Part shown: positions 1-9,959 of the stretch, piece after piece
Layout: every line of letters starts with the position of its first letter
How positions within the stretch are numbered: position 1 is the first letter of the stretch
Assembly (NCBI GenBank): GCA_001013295.1
Contig: LAZY01000036.1
Coordinates: 103,038-167,037, forward strand
From: Chryseobacterium indologenes
GTDB lineage: Bacteria; Bacteroidota; Bacteroidia; Flavobacteriales; Weeksellaceae
Reading direction: 5' to 3'
Length of the DNA: 64,000 nt
Position numbers and translations under genes: made by a program
The notes under the pieces: generated by a model
The model's input: only the letters and a program-made list of their open reading frames with translations
What the model was told of the DNA's origin: nothing
Database searches by the model: none

Positions 1-932
1 GAAGTGAGCTGAATCAGGATTTTACATGGTATTTCATGCCATTGGATTTACCATTGCTGAAGTCATATGATAAAAACTTTGACGAGATCCTTCCGTTAGG
101 TTGGTCATTTATCGGAGCGATGAACCGTTACTTCTTTATGTGGCTATATGCTATTATTGCTGGTTGGGGATTATCTGCTGGTTGGGTGATCTTTGTAATG
201 ACTATCATTGTGAAGTTGATCCTGTCACCAATTATGTATAAGCAGCATAAGCTGAGTGCGATGATGAAGGTGATTCGTCCGGAAATTGATGAGGTTAATG
301 CCAAATTCAAGGATGCAGATCCTATGAAGAAACAGCAGGCTACCATGGAAGTATACAGAAAAGCCGGTGTGAATCAGATGGCTGGATGTTTACCTGCATT
401 GGTTCAGATCCCGATCTTCTACGCACTATTCCGTTTCTTCCCGAACTTTATTGATCTGAGAGGACAAGGGTTCTGGTTTGCAAAAGATTTGACAGCATAT
501 GATGATCTGATCAAATTACCATTCAAAGTTCCTTTCTTGGGAGATCACTTAAGTATTTTTGCATTGGCTTGTACTGTGGTAATCCTTATATATACTGTAA
601 TGACTTCAGGAAACATGCAGCAGCCACAACAGGAGGGAATGCCAAATATGAAAGTATTAATGTATATCTTCCCGATTACATTCTTATTCTTCCTGAATAC
701 TTCTGCATCAGGTCTTTCTTGGTACTATTTCGTATCCAATGCAATTAACATTCTGATCATTCTTGTGATTAAGTACTGGATTTTAGATGAAAAGAAAATT
801 CATGCTCAGATTCAGTCTAATAAGGAGAAACCAAAAACAGAAGGTAAGTTCCAGAAGAGAATGAGAGAGATGATGGAGAAAGCTCAGGAGCAACAGCAGT
901 CTCAGGAACAACAGAGAAACAAAAAGAAATAA
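1..932 (+). CDS. yidC: Membrane protein insertase YidC (C-terminal part; gene starts before the window)
   Basis: YidC inserts and folds inner-membrane proteins, alone or with SecYEG. Only the C-terminal part is here. The reading frame is open to the left edge of the window (SELNQDFTWYF precedes the first internal Met at 36), so that Met is not the start. The conserved 60KD_IMP insertase domain is visible: transmembrane segments near FMWLYAIIAGWGLSAGW, the cytoplasmic helical hairpin rich in Lys and Met (KQHKLSAMMKVIRPEIDEVNAK), AGCLPALVQIPIFYALFRFF, and a basic, Gln-rich tail ending QQQRNKKK. The family is usually about 600 residues in Bacteroidetes, so about half is missing. It converges on rnhB with a terminator between them. 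Identity is secure. Confidence 0.95.
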   Translation, partial: SELNQDFTWYFMPLDLPLLKSYDKNFDEILPLGWSFIGAMNRYFFMWLYAIIAGWGLSAGWVIFVMTIIVKLILSPIMYKQHKLSAMMKVIRPEIDEVNAKFKDADPMKKQQATMEVYRKAGVNQMAGCLPALVQIPIFYALFRFFPNFIDLRGQGFWFAKDLTAYDDLIKLPFKVPFLGDHLSIFALACTVVILIYTVMTSGNMQQPQQEGMPNMKVLMYIFPITFLFFLNTSASGLSWYYFVSNAINILIILVIKYWILDEKKIHAQIQSNKEKPKTEGKFQKRMREMMEKAQEQQQSQEQQRNKKK

Positions 933-954
933 TTCATTTCCATTATAACAGAAA

Positions 955-985
955 AGAGAAGCAATTGATTGCTTCTCTTTTTTTA
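955..985 (+). terminator. Intrinsic terminator of yidC
   Basis: A 10-bp perfect stem (AGAGAAGCAA at 955-964, TTGCTTCTCT at 969-978) with a 4-nt loop is followed by a run of T. It lies 23 nt after the yidC stop codon. Confidence 0.85.
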
Positions 986-1045
986 TTGATGAACTTCAAT
1001 TTTGTATAGAAGGTTTGTAAATCGAATGATTCACAATGTTTATTT

Positions 1046-1630
1046 TTAATCATATTTCAGTCTGAACGACTGTCTGTGATGTTTGGTAGGTCCATATTTT
1101 ATAAGAGCTTCTTGGTGCTTTTTCGTAGCATATCCGAAATTCGTATCCCAGCCATATTCAGGATGCTCTTCATGCAGTTCGATCATCAGTTTATCCCGAT
1201 AATTTTTTGCAAGGATAGAAGCTGCTGCAATGGATAATACTTTAGAATCGCCTTTAATGATACATTGGTGGGGAATATAATTATACGGATGAAATTTGTT
1301 GCCATCCACCAGAATAAGTTCCGGAGTTATGGTCAATTGATCCAATGCACGGTGCATAGCATGAATGCTTGCATTGAGAATATTATGCTTATCAATGAAT
1401 GAGGGTGGGAGCTCTGCAATGGCGTAATTCTTAACATTGTCTTTGATGTAGCTGTCCAGTTCCATCCTGGTTTTAAATGTTAATTTTTTTGAATCATTGA
1501 CCAGGTTTTGTTTAAACTCATCATCTAAAATAACCGCTGCAGCTACCACAGGACCACTTAAACAGCCTCTTCCTACTTCATCACACCCGGCTTCAATGTA
1601 AAGATTTGACCAATTTTTTATTAACTCCAT
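1046..1630 (-). CDS. rnhB: Ribonuclease HII
   Basis: RNase HII cuts the RNA strand at ribonucleotides embedded in DNA and starts ribonucleotide excision repair. The protein has 194 residues, normal for the family. It carries the hallmark motif DEVGRG (D17, E18), the central catalytic Asp in ILVDGNKF (D109), and the conserved SIAAASILAK stretch. The ATG at 1630 is chosen because the catalytic domain starts almost at once and a perfect -7 promoter element lies 17 nt upstream. It converges on yidC and is divergent from the first susC gene. Confidence 0.95.
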   Translation of the reverse strand: MELIKNWSNLYIEAGCDEVGRGCLSGPVVAAAVILDDEFKQNLVNDSKKLTFKTRMELDSYIKDNVKNYAIAELPPSFIDKHNILNASIHAMHRALDQLTITPELILVDGNKFHPYNYIPHQCIIKGDSKVLSIAAASILAKNYRDKLMIELHEEHPEYGWDTNFGYATKKHQEALIKYGPTKHHRQSFRLKYD

Positions 1631-1647
1631 GAAGTTTTTTAAGAATA

Positions 1648-1655
1648 CAAAAGTA
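1648..1655 (-). promoter_or_regulatory. Predicted -7 promoter element for rnhB
   Basis: On the minus strand this reads TACTTTTG, matching the Bacteroidetes -7 consensus TAnnTTTG, 17 nt before the ATG. No clear -33 TTTG is seen. Confidence 0.4.
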
Positions 1656-1867
1656 TAAAATTTTGAAATAAATGGTTTTACGGGATTTTGATTATTTAGT
1701 GTTTTTATTAGAATTATTAGACTTTTTGTTCTATTTATGTTGTGTTTTTGTGAATTTTGTCGTTTTTTTTGATTTCTAGTCTTTGTTTATTTTCTTTGTT
1801 TTGTAATGATTTATAGCGTGTTTTTGTTAGTGCTTTTTATTATAATTGTGAAAAATTAACATTTTTA

Positions 1868-1899
1868 TTTGCTGATTTTAAGAAAGTTTCACATATTTG
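1868..1899 (+). promoter_or_regulatory. Predicted promoter of the first susC/susD pair
   Basis: TTTG at 1868-1871 and CATATTTG at 1892-1899 are 20 nt apart, close to the Bacteroidetes promoter TTTG-N19-TAnnTTTG. The rest of the 300-bp gap from 1631 is T-rich on the plus strand and shows no gene. The same leader pattern (AAAGTTTCACA then ATTTG) recurs upstream of the second susC at 6887-6917. Confidence 0.5.
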
Positions 1900-1930
1900 C
1901 AATTCACAAAAAAAATAATCATTGTAAATT

Positions 1931-4891
1931 ATGAAGAAATTAACATCGAGTGTTCTTTTTGTTGTTTTATCTTCTTCTTTTGCGGTAATTAATGCCCAGA
2001 AAAAAGGAAACGATACAATAAAAGAGCAGAGTATAGGTGAAGTAGTTATTACAGGAGCCTTAGGTCTTCAGAAAAAAGCAGATGCTCAAACTTCTGCGAT
2101 GCAGGTGATATCCAGCGATAAAATTACTGCAGCTGGTAACCCGAGTGCAATCTTTTCACTACAGGGTAAGGTTTCAGGAGTTAGTATTACAAATACAAAC
2201 AGTAGTGTGACAGGGACTCCTAAAATCACAATGAGAGGGATGAGGTCTCTTACAGGTAATAATAATGCACTTGTTGTTATTGATAATGTAATCTCCTCGG
2301 CAGCTGCACTTCAGCAATTACCTCCGGAGTTGATCGAATCTATGAACATCCTTAAAGGTTCACAAGCAGCAGCTCTTTACGGGTCTGACGGAGTGAATGG
2401 GGTAGTTTTAGTAACTACTAAAAAAGGAGCTAAGGGGAAAATGAAGGTTACTTATAATGGTACGATGGATTTTGAATCAGTAGCATGGGTTCCTAATAGA
2501 CAACGTAGCTACGGACAAGGATGGTATGGAATGAAAGTGAATGTTGAAAATGGTGCATGGGGACCTGCTTTCAATTCTCCACTAGGAGGCCAAACCGTTG
2601 GATATGGTATTCCATTATATGATTATGATGGTGATGGACATATTGATGTGAATCCGGATGATGATGCAGCAATGCCAGATGATCCAGCAATGATTCAATC
2701 TACTTTTGCTCAGTATGGTAAAAATAACGTTAAAGATTTCTTTCAAACAGGAACAATTTACCAAAATGGTGTTACAGCAAGTATCGGTGACGAAAACAGT
2801 TACTTGATGATGTCCTTAGATCATTTGCAACGTGAATTTATTGTTGAAAATGATAAACTGAAAAGAACTACTGCTTTCTTAAAGGCTGGTACTAAATTTG
2901 GAAAATGGAATTTTGATGCCATTGTAAATTATGCCCGTCAGACAACTAATACAACAGACCCTGGATTGTATGAAGATTTATTATTTTCTTCAGTAGATAT
3001 TCCTATTACTAAATGGTCAAATCTTCGTGATAATGGTTACGCTTGGAATATTTACTATCAAAACCCTTATTGGAAAATTAAGCATATAAGAAATAATAGT
3101 ACGACTAACAGATTGAATTTAGTAGGGACTGTTGGATATAAAATCAATAAGCATATTGATGTTTTATACAGGTCCAATCTTCAGTATTTAGCAACATCTT
3201 CCAATGCATGGAATGATGGTTGGTCTAGTATTTTAATTACAGATGCGAAGTCTATCGTTTCATCATATAATCAGTCTAATTCAGATCAGACCAAATACTA
3301 TGGAGATTTATTGATAAACTTTAATTATGACCTTACTGATGATTTAAATTTTAAATTAAACTTAGGTCACAATTTCCAAAACTTTAGTTATACAAATACT
3401 TCAGCCGGAGGTACGGGTATCATCATCCCTGGTCTATATCAAATATGGAACCTGGCTAATCCTGCTACACCTTATACTCTTGATAACACAAGAGGATCTT
3501 ATAACTCTCAGGCAGTGTTTGCTAACTTAGACTTAGGATATAAAGATTATTTATTCCTTACCGCTACAGCAAGAAACGAATGGAACTCTGTTCTGCCTTC
3601 TGGAAATAGAAGTTATTTCTTCCCATCTGTTGGTTTGAGTTTTGTACCAACTAAAGCATTTGACTTTGGAGGAAATGTACTTAATTATATGAAGATTTAT
3701 GCTTCAGTAATGGGTACGGCTAACGCTTCTTCTGTTGCTAACTATAGCATCAGAAACTACTTTGGACTTGGAACTGGTTTCCCTTTCACTCCTTCAAGTG
3801 GATTGAGTTTCCTTTCTCCGACATCTCAGACGGATAGAAATATCAGACCTGAAAAAGTATCTAAAAAAGAACTAGGGATTACATTAGGATTCCTTGATAA
3901 TAGAATCTTACTTAATGGATCAGTATATCAGGATGATACAACTGATATGATTACGAACAGAACGACATCTACAGCTTCAGGTATTGCTAATGTATTAACC
4001 AATATTGGTAAACTAAGAAACAGAGGTATTGATGCTGATATCACTGTAACGCCAATCAGAAAGCAAGACTTTAAATGGGATATTGGAGCAAACTTTACAA
4101 CTTATCAGACAGAAATTCTGGAGGTTGCACCGGATACTGACAGAGTTTCTATTGGTGGTACCAGCAGAATTGGGGTTTATGCTGTAAAAGGAGAAAAAGG
4201 TCTTGTTTTAATGGGAACTGATTTTGTAAGAGATGATCAGGGAAGAATTATTGTAAATGCTTCAACTGGTAGACCATCAGTAACATCTACTCTACAAAAT
4301 CTTGGAAGAATTAATCCAAAATATACTTTCGGCTTCAATACAAGTTTAAGTTATAAAGGGTTTAAGCTAAGCGCTACAGCAGATTGGAGAGTAGGAGGAG
4401 TAATGACTTCAGAGACTATTCAAAATATGGCTTATAATGGTTTATTGGAAGAATCAGGATTTGATAGAAGTGCTGGATTTATCATGCCAAATTCTGTTTA
4501 TTTAAGTAACGGACAATATGTACCAAATACAAATGTATTTTATCAGGCAAGTGGAGGAACAGACAATCCACTTTATAATGGTGTGGAATACTATTACCAA
4601 CAACAGTTTAATACAGTAGGATCTAATCTGGTAGTGTCGGCTTCTTATTTCAAGCTTAGAGAAGTTGCATTATCGTATTCTTTCTCTGCTGATATGCTTA
4701 AGAATTCTGGACTGACTGGGCTTACCATTGGGGTTCATGCAAGAAATCCATTTGTTAAATTCTCAGATTCCAACAGAAATTATGCGGATCCTGAATCTGC
4801 ATATACTACTGGAAACGCACAAGGATATGCTTCTTCCAGCCAGTATCCGGCAATTAAATCTTACGGTGTAAGCGTAAATGTTAATTTCTAA
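1931..4891 (+). CDS. SusC/RagA-type TonB-dependent outer-membrane receptor (first pair)
   Basis: This is an outer-membrane barrel that imports large nutrients (glycans, peptides) with a SusD lid, energised by TonB-ExbBD. Residues 1-22 are a signal peptide (MKKLTSSVLF...INAQ). A TonB-box-like stretch GEVVITG follows at 36-42, then the plug domain (VSGVSITNTNSS, ITMRGMRSL, ALVVIDNV, IESMNILKGSQAAALYGSDGVNGVVLVTTKKG) and a long barrel ending in SVNVNF with terminal Phe. There is no N-terminal carboxypeptidase-regulatory-like domain, which many SusC proteins carry, so 986 residues is on the short side. An acidic DYDGDGHIDVNPDDD segment could bind calcium. susD follows after 9 nt. The substrate is unknown: no degradative enzyme lies nearby. 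Confidence 0.93.
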   Translation: MKKLTSSVLFVVLSSSFAVINAQKKGNDTIKEQSIGEVVITGALGLQKKADAQTSAMQVISSDKITAAGNPSAIFSLQGKVSGVSITNTNSSVTGTPKITMRGMRSLTGNNNALVVIDNVISSAAALQQLPPELIESMNILKGSQAAALYGSDGVNGVVLVTTKKGAKGKMKVTYNGTMDFESVAWVPNRQRSYGQGWYGMKVNVENGAWGPAFNSPLGGQTVGYGIPLYDYDGDGHIDVNPDDDAAMPDDPAMIQSTFAQYGKNNVKDFFQTGTIYQNGVTASIGDENSYLMMSLDHLQREFIVENDKLKRTTAFLKAGTKFGKWNFDAIVNYARQTTNTTDPGLYEDLLFSSVDIPITKWSNLRDNGYAWNIYYQNPYWKIKHIRNNSTTNRLNLVGTVGYKINKHIDVLYRSNLQYLATSSNAWNDGWSSILITDAKSIVSSYNQSNSDQTKYYGDLLINFNYDLTDDLNFKLNLGHNFQNFSYTNTSAGGTGIIIPGLYQIWNLANPATPYTLDNTRGSYNSQAVFANLDLGYKDYLFLTATARNEWNSVLPSGNRSYFFPSVGLSFVPTKAFDFGGNVLNYMKIYASVMGTANASSVANYSIRNYFGLGTGFPFTPSSGLSFLSPTSQTDRNIRPEKVSKKELGITLGFLDNRILLNGSVYQDDTTDMITNRTTSTASGIANVLTNIGKLRNRGIDADITVTPIRKQDFKWDIGANFTTYQTEILEVAPDTDRVSIGGTSRIGVYAVKGEKGLVLMGTDFVRDDQGRIIVNASTGRPSVTSTLQNLGRINPKYTFGFNTSLSYKGFKLSATADWRVGGVMTSETIQNMAYNGLLEESGFDRSAGFIMPNSVYLSNGQYVPNTNVFYQASGGTDNPLYNGVEYYYQQQFNTVGSNLVVSASYFKLREVALSYSFSADMLKNSGLTGLTIGVHARNPFVKFSDSNRNYADPESAYTTGNAQGYASSSQYPAIKSYGVSVNVNF

Positions 4892-4900
4892 AACAAAAAA

Positions 4901-6523
4901 ATGAAAAAGATCTTTTTATATTCATCTATTGCGATAGCAGCTTTCACAACATCTTGTAGAGAGCTAGATGATAATATTTCGCCTAATAATGTAGACCCAG
5001 CTACTATTTCTCCTAGACAAATGTTGGCCGCTTCAGAAACTTCTGTGTTTTCTACACAGGCAGGTAACATGAATGCTCTATCAAATATATGGACAAATAC
5101 ATGGGCGGGTAATTACTATTACTTTGGAAATCCATTGACAAGAGAGTATTCTCTGGATATTTCAAATACATTTTATACTTCAATCTGGAGTAGTAGCTAC
5201 TTTGCAGCAAATAACTTACAGACTATTATCAATAATGGATCTTCTTTACCGTTGCATGCTTCAATTGCCAGAATTCTGAAAGCTTATGCGCTACAATATG
5301 TAGTAGATTTCTACGGAGATGCGCCTTATAGTGAGGCGTTTAAAGGGCAAGCAAATCTATCTCCTAAATATGATGATGATGCAACAATCTACAGAAACCT
5401 AGTGTTAGAAATTAACAAGGCTATTGAAGATATTGATGCTACAACTGTTGTAAACGGTGATAATATCGTTAATCCTGGTGAAGATGTAATTTTTGCCGGA
5501 GACATGGAGAAATGGAAAAAGTTTGCTAAAAATATTAAGCTAAAAATATTATTAAGACAATCTAAAGTTACTGACTCTTCTATAAAATCATTTGTAGATG
5601 CACAGCTTCAAACTTTGAAAACTGGAAACCCTGCTGATTTCTATTTAACAGATGTAGTAATTAATCCAGGATATAGTAATTTAAATTCATCTACACCGAA
5701 TCCTATGTTTACGAATTACGGATCTGTAAACTATCAGGGTAATTCTTTGAATACTGACGGATGGAGATTGTATAAAACGGCTCAGTATTATGCTAATGCT
5801 GTAAATGGAACTTCTTTTGGAGCTGCAACTGGCGACTTAAGAGGAACCAAGCAGTTTGGTAAATTAAGTATGAATAATAATCTAGCTGCTTCTACTACTA
5901 CAGGTATTAAGCAAGGAGCACCTAAACCTGCAGGAAGTACTGAATGGCAATATTCGTTCTTAGGTTGGAAATTTATACAATCGAATTCAATGATTACTGA
6001 TTACCTTGCTAATAACCGTACTGATGCTGCTGCTGCAATTGCTGTAAGTGGAGCTAAAATGGATGGTTACCTGGCTTTAGATGCTGAAAATAGATTATTG
6101 CTAGCTGAAGCGGCTGTTCTTTATCCAGCATGGTTTACCTATGATGCATCTGCGCTATATATGGATGCTGTTAAAAATTCGTTTACATTCTATGGTTTAA
6201 CATCAGCACAAGCTACTACATATCTTGGTGCACTATCTACAACGAGTGTAGGTTGGGTTGGAGCTCCTAGTAAAATAGCAGCAATTCAGTATCAAAGACT
6301 TGTTTGTCTTGCTAACATTAGACAGGTGGAGACTTATATAAACTTCCTGAAGACTGGTTATCCTAATATTCCGGTTGCGGATGGTGCGGCGTATCCTAAT
6401 AAGCCGTACAGATTAATTTATCCGCTTTCAGAATATACAGGTAACTCAAATAACGTACCTAATATTTCGCAAGCTCAGATTTTTGTGAAAAATCAATTCA
6501 CCCCATTCTGGAACCAGAATTAA
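4901..6523 (+). CDS. SusD/RagB-family substrate-binding lipoprotein (first pair)
   Basis: This is the surface-exposed lid lipoprotein that captures substrate for the SusC partner just upstream. A lipoprotein signal peptide ends in the lipobox TTSC, with the lipidated Cys at residue 19, followed by RELDDNISPNNVDP. The SusD-type helical scaffold is recognisable in SIARILKAYALQYVVDFYGDAPYSEAFKG, a signature of the SusD_like_2 branch, and in GDMEKWKKFAKNIKLKILLRQSK. The 540-residue length is typical. It is co-transcribed with susC (9-nt gap) and ends before a strong terminator. Confidence 0.92.
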   Translation: MKKIFLYSSIAIAAFTTSCRELDDNISPNNVDPATISPRQMLAASETSVFSTQAGNMNALSNIWTNTWAGNYYYFGNPLTREYSLDISNTFYTSIWSSSYFAANNLQTIINNGSSLPLHASIARILKAYALQYVVDFYGDAPYSEAFKGQANLSPKYDDDATIYRNLVLEINKAIEDIDATTVVNGDNIVNPGEDVIFAGDMEKWKKFAKNIKLKILLRQSKVTDSSIKSFVDAQLQTLKTGNPADFYLTDVVINPGYSNLNSSTPNPMFTNYGSVNYQGNSLNTDGWRLYKTAQYYANAVNGTSFGAATGDLRGTKQFGKLSMNNNLAASTTTGIKQGAPKPAGSTEWQYSFLGWKFIQSNSMITDYLANNRTDAAAAIAVSGAKMDGYLALDAENRLLLAEAAVLYPAWFTYDASALYMDAVKNSFTFYGLTSAQATTYLGALSTTSVGWVGAPSKIAAIQYQRLVCLANIRQVETYINFLKTGYPNIPVADGAAYPNKPYRLIYPLSEYTGNSNNVPNISQAQIFVKNQFTPFWNQN

Positions 6524-6552
6524 ATTTCAACAAATTTTTAATATATTTTATT

Positions 6553-6575
6553 ACCGCCTTCGGGCGGTTTTTTCG
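6553..6575 (+). terminator. Intrinsic terminator after the first susCD pair
   Basis: Stem ACCGCC/GGCGGT with a TTCG tetraloop is followed by a T run, 29 nt after the susD stop codon. Confidence 0.9.
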
Positions 6576-6941
6576 TTTTTGTAAGGTAGTAAACAAAAAT
6601 TTTTGATGAATAAAAAAAATATGCATAGCATTATATTTCTACACTAAGTGAAACATTTTCTTTAATAAAATTAGTTCACTATACTGAAATTCAGTGTGTT
6701 GTATAGTTGAAAACAATGTTGAAGTATAGATAATATCAATTCAAATGATTGTTATTATTTCCTAAAAAAATACAATGTTTAAATATTTGATTTTCGTTAA
6801 ATGTATTGATTTTAACTAATTTTATTATTTTTTAATCATTTTTTTTTCTTGAATATTGAATAAATGATATTTTTTTCACATTTTGTTTTGTGGTATTAAT
6901 AAAGTTTTACAAATTTGTACAGTTACAAAAATTAATTTGAT
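6576..6941. other. AT-rich regulatory gap between the two susCD operons
   Basis: No gene is seen. The gap holds a nested inverted repeat: ACTATAC (6678-6684) with GTATAGT (6701-6707), enclosing the palindrome CTGAAATTCAG (6684-6694). This could be an operator or RNA stem. Long A/T tracts lead into the promoter at 6887-6917. Confidence 0.4.
6887..6917 (+). promoter_or_regulatory. Predicted promoter of the second susC/susD pair
   Basis: TTTG at 6887-6890, a 19-nt spacer and CAAATTTG at 6910-6917 fit the Bacteroidetes promoter plan, with C in place of the first T as in the first pair. The stretch AAAGTTTTACAAATTTGTAC closely resembles the leader upstream of the first susC. Confidence 0.55.
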
Positions 6942-9900
6942 ATGAAGAAACTAACAGCAAGTCTTCTTGTTTTAGTATTATCGTCTTCGATAGCTGTTGC
7001 TAATGCCCAGCAAAAAAATGATACTATTAAAACAAAAGAAATTGAAGGTGTGGTAGTAACCGCACTTGGGATCAAAAGAGAAAAAAAATCTCTGGGCTAC
7101 GCTTCTGAAGAAGTTAAAGCTGCTGAGCTGACAGGCGGAACCACAAACACAGGAAACGTAGCAGGATTACTTTCAGGTAAAGTAGCCGGTTTGCAGGTTA
7201 ATACAAATAATAACTTTGGAGGATCTTCGAACTTATTGATTAGAGGATATAAATCTCTATCAGGAGGATCCCCACTGATTGTAATTGACGGTTCACCGGT
7301 AAACAACGGAAGTGTAGGAGGTACTGTATTTGATTACGGAAACTTCTTATCTGATATCAACCAGGACGATATTGAAAGCATAAACGTTTTAAAGGGAGCA
7401 GCTGCTTCTGCTTTATATGGAGAACGTGGGAGTGATGGGGTAATTTTGATTGTTACTAAAAACGGCCGTGGAAAACAGGACGGAAGCTGGGGAGTAACAT
7501 TGAGTTCAAGTATCAATGCAGGTTTTATTGATAAATCGACTTTCCCTAAATATCAATCAAGATATGGAGCTGGTTATGGCCCACAATATGGGAATGATAC
7601 TAATGGAGATGGTAATCCTGATGAGTATTTCAACCATGATCCTAATACAGGACAGTTTCAGGTTCCACTTACAGAAGATGCCTCTTATGGAGCAGAATTC
7701 AGCCCTAATTTGTTAGTTCGCCAGTGGTATTCTTATGATCCGACTTCTCCTTACTATGGACAAGCAACACCTTGGGTAGCCGCTAAGAATGGACCTATCA
7801 AATTTTTTGAAACTCCGGTAACTTATGTGAACTCAATCTCTTTAGAAAAAGGAAATAAATCATCAAACATATCTTTGTCTTATTCAAATATGCTTTCTAA
7901 TGGTCTATTACCGAATTCAGACTTGAGAAAGAATAATCTGACAGCTAAGTTCAGCTATGACTTTACAGATAAACTTCATGCTACCGTATTTTCAACATTA
8001 ACAATACAGGATACCAAAGGTAGAAATGAAACCGGATATTCTGATAATATTGTGACCGGTTTTAGACAATGGTGGCAAACTAACGTAGATATTTATGAAC
8101 TGAGAGATGCCTATGCCAGAACTAATAATAGCAATAATACATGGAACAGAACTTCTGGAGAAAATGGAACACCGGCTTATTGGAATAATCCATATTTCCA
8201 GAGATACCAGAATTATCAATCCGATTCCAGAACAAGAACATTCAGCTATGCACAGTTGAAATATGATGTTTCTAAAAGCTTTGGAATTACAGGGAAATTA
8301 TCTTATGACAACATGCAAATGTTGATTGAAGAAAGATTAGCAAATGGTTCATTACCTCAGGCTTTCGGTGCTTCAGGGAATAATGTGACTTCAGGATATT
8401 CTCGTCAGGATGTAAGGACTTCTGAAACCAACTTTGATTTATTTGCTAATTATAAATTTGATATCATTGAAGATTTAAATGTTAGTGGTATTGTAGGGGG
8501 GAATGTAAGAAGAAATTTAAGTGATCAGGTATATGCAAGTACTGAAGGTGGTCTTGCAACTCCCGGATTATATGCAATTTCGAATTCTGCCAGCCCGATT
8601 ATTCCACCTGATGAAAATTATGCAAAATGGCTTACATCAAGTTTATATGCTACAGCATCTTTCGGATACAAAAACTTATTATTTGTAGATGGAACTTATA
8701 GAGTAGACAGAAGTTCAAACCTTCCGAAAGCTAATAATACTTATGATTACTACTCAGCAACAGGATCTTTAATTCTTTCAGAATTGTGGAAGCAAAACTG
8801 GTTAAGTTTCTGGAAAGTAAGAGCTAACTATGCGGAAGTAGGCTCGTCAACGATCAATTATCAATTGAATAATACTTATAGAGTAAGAGGAGGATTTGGA
8901 AGTACGGGATTGGTAAACCAGTCATATTTCTTAGCTAATCCAGATCTTAAGCCACAAAGATCAAAAGAGTTAGAATTCGGTATGGAAGCTCAGTTCTTAA
9001 AAAATAGATTAGGTTTTGATATTGCTGTTTATAAAACACGTACTCTTGACCAGATTATTAACCTTCCTGTTACATCAGCTACAGGATATAGAACATTCCT
9101 TGTAAATGCAGGTCAGATCAATAACAAAGGGATTGAGGTTCAATTAAATGGTACACCATTTAAAACTTCTAATTTTAGCTGGGATATTAATGTAAACTGG
9201 TCTAAGAACCAAAACGAAGTGGTTTCATTATATGGTGATTCTAAGAACTATTTATTAGCGCAATATCAAGGAGGAGTTTCCTTGAATGCAAGAGTAGGTG
9301 AAGCATTTGGAGCTTTAGTAGGATCGGATTACGTATATAATGCCAATGGAGAGCGTGTAATAGACCCTGCTAATGGTAGATATTTAAGAAACCCGAATCA
9401 GGTAATCGGTAATATTACTCCGGACTGGATCGGAGGGATCAGAAACAGCTTTAACTATAAAGGAATATCTTTAAGTTTCCTAATTGATGTTAAGCACGGT
9501 GGAAGCGTATTCTCTACAGATATGTACTATGGTCTTGCAACAGGTTTATATGAAGAAACTGCCGTAGGTGATTACAGAACGGCAGGAGTTATTAATCCGG
9601 GAGTAAATCCTAATGGTCAAGTGAATACCACGCCTACAAGTTCACCTAACTTTTTTGGTAACGTTGACGGATATAGAAGAATGCCAAACAGTAGATTCGT
9701 ATATGATGCTTCTTATGTAAAACTAAGAGAAGCTAGTATAGGCTACAGCCTTCCAAAATCAATTCTTGCCAATACTTCTATACAGGAAGCAAAAATTTCT
9801 TTAGTTGGAAGAAATCTTTGGATTATTCACAAAAATTTACCTTATGCAGATCCTGAAGCAGGAACCGGAAACGGATTGGCTTCAAAAGGGAACTCTATCG

Positions 9901-9953
9901 GAGTTCTGCCAACAACACGTGATATCGGTATCAATGTAACACTAAAATTCTAA
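6942..9953 (+). CDS. SusC/RagA-type TonB-dependent outer-membrane receptor (second pair)
   Basis: This is a second TonB-energised outer-membrane importer of 1003 residues. The signal peptide MKKLTASLLVLVLSSSIAVANAQ is nearly the same as that of the first susC. EGVVVTALGIKREKKSLGYA is the classical SusC start of the mature protein. The plug has LLIRGYKSL, PLIVIDGSPVNN, DIESINVLKGAAASALYGERGSDGVILIVTK. The barrel ends TLKF. A segment NDTNGDGNPDEYF resembles a calcium-binding loop. As in the first pair, the carboxypeptidase-like N-terminal domain is absent. susD follows after 6 nt. The body of the protein differs clearly from the first SusC, so a different substrate is likely. Confidence 0.94.
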   Translation: MKKLTASLLVLVLSSSIAVANAQQKNDTIKTKEIEGVVVTALGIKREKKSLGYASEEVKAAELTGGTTNTGNVAGLLSGKVAGLQVNTNNNFGGSSNLLIRGYKSLSGGSPLIVIDGSPVNNGSVGGTVFDYGNFLSDINQDDIESINVLKGAAASALYGERGSDGVILIVTKNGRGKQDGSWGVTLSSSINAGFIDKSTFPKYQSRYGAGYGPQYGNDTNGDGNPDEYFNHDPNTGQFQVPLTEDASYGAEFSPNLLVRQWYSYDPTSPYYGQATPWVAAKNGPIKFFETPVTYVNSISLEKGNKSSNISLSYSNMLSNGLLPNSDLRKNNLTAKFSYDFTDKLHATVFSTLTIQDTKGRNETGYSDNIVTGFRQWWQTNVDIYELRDAYARTNNSNNTWNRTSGENGTPAYWNNPYFQRYQNYQSDSRTRTFSYAQLKYDVSKSFGITGKLSYDNMQMLIEERLANGSLPQAFGASGNNVTSGYSRQDVRTSETNFDLFANYKFDIIEDLNVSGIVGGNVRRNLSDQVYASTEGGLATPGLYAISNSASPIIPPDENYAKWLTSSLYATASFGYKNLLFVDGTYRVDRSSNLPKANNTYDYYSATGSLILSELWKQNWLSFWKVRANYAEVGSSTINYQLNNTYRVRGGFGSTGLVNQSYFLANPDLKPQRSKELEFGMEAQFLKNRLGFDIAVYKTRTLDQIINLPVTSATGYRTFLVNAGQINNKGIEVQLNGTPFKTSNFSWDINVNWSKNQNEVVSLYGDSKNYLLAQYQGGVSLNARVGEAFGALVGSDYVYNANGERVIDPANGRYLRNPNQVIGNITPDWIGGIRNSFNYKGISLSFLIDVKHGGSVFSTDMYYGLATGLYEETAVGDYRTAGVINPGVNPNGQVNTTPTSSPNFFGNVDGYRRMPNSRFVYDASYVKLREASIGYSLPKSILANTSIQEAKISLVGRNLWIIHKNLPYADPEAGTGNGLASKGNSIGVLPTTRDIGINVTLKF

Positions 9954-9959
9954 ACAAAC

